Shown here: piece after piece, positions 14,435-15,631 of the stretch
How the letters are laid out: the number at the start of each line of letters is the position of its first letter
Numbering within the stretch: the stretch's first letter is position 1
NCBI GenBank assembly: GCA_043769275.1
Contig: JAYVJM010000009.1
Coordinates: forward strand, 1-15,631
Direction of reading: 5' to 3'
Source: JAYVJM01 sp043769275
GTDB taxonomy: Bacteria; Pseudomonadota; Gammaproteobacteria; Pseudomonadales; UBA7239
Length of the DNA: 15,631 nucleotides
Position numbers and translations under genes: made by a program
The notes under the pieces: model-generated
Database searches by the model: none
The model's input: only the letters and a program-made list of their open reading frames with translations
Told to the model about the DNA's origin: nothing

Positions 14435-15467
14435 GTTAGGTGGCCGGTAAAGTGGCCTGAATGTTTTCAGCGGCTGGCCACTCTGACCATTGCAACACGC
14501 TAAGACCGGGCATTGGCTCTTTGGTAATCACATCTGAAAAGTGCTCAAGGGCAAGGTGCACATAACGCAGTGTGACTTGGAGTGTCTGGTGGCCAAGGAT
14601 TTTGTTCAGGATGAGAATGTCACCTGTTCATCATGTAGTGACTGGCAAAGGTGTGGCGCAAAACGTGCGTGCATTGCCTATCAGGCAGCTCTCAATCCCT
14701 GTTTTAACAAGGGCTCGCCCAAAAGCCTTGTAGCAATATTTGAATACAGAGCCTGTCTTGGTGCCTTCTGGAAGAAGGCTGAATAGTTCAGCGTAAAATT
14801 CAGCAGACACTGGCACTAGCCGTACACGGCTATTTTGGTTTTTTCAAACAAAATGGCGTTAGGCTTGTGTTTAACTTGCCGAATGGTGAGCTTTCGGCTT
14901 CGCTCCAGCGGCAGCCAATCGCTAGGCATGTCTTGGCCACCATGTAAACGTCGCGGCTATTGCTTTGTTTTAAGCCCGCCAGCAACTCCTTTATTTGTGG
15001 CATGGTCAGATATGCCAGTTCCTTTCCATCCAGTTTGATGAGTTTGATTTTCTTTAGCAGATTGTCTTCGCGCCATTTTCCTATTTCAGTCAGGGTGGAG
15101 AATGCGGCTTTGAAATAAGCCTGCTCGTGATTGATGGTGTTGTCTGTTACGCCCTGCGCCCTGCGTTCGGTACGGTATCGTACCAAATACTTCAGGGGAG
15201 AAGTTTCGCGCAAGCAAGTTGCCAAATCTCTCACAGGTCAACAACACCCACTGTTTGCGCTTTTCACCGGTTTTAAGTGTATTGCCATATAGATCAAACC
15301 ACAGGCCGACAATATCCGACAGCTTTTATTGTCGGTTTTAGTTTCAATAATCTCGCCACGGTCTGCGCAATTGAGCACATTGCGCTCGTGCGTTATGGCC
15401 TCTTTAAGGCGGCTTTTGGCCTTTTATCCACAAATCCACCGCCTGTTTTGGTTCTGATCTTAAGCAC
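14435..15467 (-). pseudogene. Tyrosine recombinase (phage-type integrase), frameshifted pseudogene
   Basis: Read from GTG 15467 (GGAGG six bases upstream) to TAA at 14435, the region spans about 343 codons, the normal length of a phage integrase. It needs about five frame changes, near 15400, 15330, 15210, 14890 and 14640. Recognisable blocks in order are a start KIRTKTGGGFVDKR, a core-binding domain (VGLWFDLYGNTLKTGEKRKQ, then NTINHEQAYFKAAFSTL), and the catalytic domain. The latter has the first arginine in IGCRWSEAES, a lysine in the EKTK hairpin, H-VL-R in HVLRHTFASHY, and the nucleophilic tyrosine in LRYVHLALEHF. It cannot make an active protein. It points at tRNA-Cys, 62 bases away, as expected for an element integrated in that tRNA. 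Confidence 0.88.
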
Positions 15468-15527
15468 ATGTGGCCTCCGCAATTATAGCTAATCGCATAA
15501 ATAACAAGACAGGAATACACTAATCAG

Positions 15528-15631
15528 ATGAGCTACAGTCAAGACCTTAAAAAACGCGTGTTGTTGCATATCAAAAAGGGTAGCGGCAAGACGGAAGCAG
15601 CAGCATTATTTTCCGTTGGACGCAGCACGAT
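15528..15631 (+). CDS. IS630-family transposase, 5' part, runs off the window
   Basis: The visible 34-35 residues (MSYSQDLKKRVLLHIKKG, then KTEAAALFSVGRSTI) are the N-terminal helix-turn-helix DNA-binding part of IS630-type transposases, whose DDE catalytic domain would lie downstream. The ribosome site is weak (AGGA about 13 bases upstream). The left inverted repeat and TA target could not be fixed within 15468-15527. It sits behind the broken integrase, consistent with a decaying island collecting insertion sequences. Confidence 0.75.
   Translation, partial: MSYSQDLKKRVLLHIKKGSGKTEAAALFSVGRST

Noticed and set aside
15277..15492. Plus-strand open frame opposite the integrase relic
   Set aside because: The minus strand here clearly encodes integrase sequence; the plus frame shows no recognisable domain.

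Overview
The window looks like chromosomal DNA from a gammaproteobacterium. The adjacent rppH-ptsP pair, the tandem tRNA-Gly/tRNA-Cys and the release factor 1 all closely resemble gammaproteobacterial versions. I cannot assign a genus.

1-10585, plus strand: a long, tightly spaced catabolic run. It encodes a KstD-like flavoprotein, an acyl-CoA dehydrogenase, a short-chain dehydrogenase (SDR), a ketoacyl-synthase/HMG-CoA-synthase-like protein fused to a DUF35-type zinc ribbon/OB domain, and an SCP2-type thiolase. Together they read as a beta-oxidation-like route for a large, probably steroid- or terpenoid-like acyl-CoA. prfA (release factor 1) follows the thiolase with no gap.

Two accessory pieces interrupt this run. 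First, about 2.16 kb sits inside the original SDR gene. The first 17 codons of the SDR remain at 3079-3129, overlapping the end of the acyl-CoA dehydrogenase gene. An ABC/OLD-type ATPase gene and a small gene with a possible PD-(D/E)xK nuclease motif follow. The SDR gene then restarts from its first codon at 5236. A 50-bp direct repeat (48/50 identical, both differences silent) brackets the insert, so the incoming DNA brought a replacement gene start and the host gene stayed whole. The ATPase/nuclease-like pair is the best candidate here for an undescribed, probably defence-related, system. Second, a gene for an uncharacterised 201-residue protein and an inverted-repeat element lie between the SDR and the ketoacyl-synthase-like gene.

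10586-11224: a short RseA-like anti-sigma gene on the minus strand without a membrane segment, then a gap with a 16-bp direct repeat.

11225-14078: rppH and ptsP, an RNA-turnover and nitrogen-PTS pair.

14079-15631: a stable-RNA promoter, tRNA-Gly(GCC), tRNA-Cys(GCA) and a terminator. A tyrosine integrase pseudogene with about five frameshifts points at the tRNAs, followed by the start of an IS630-family transposase that runs off the window. This is the worn end of an old tRNA-Cys island.
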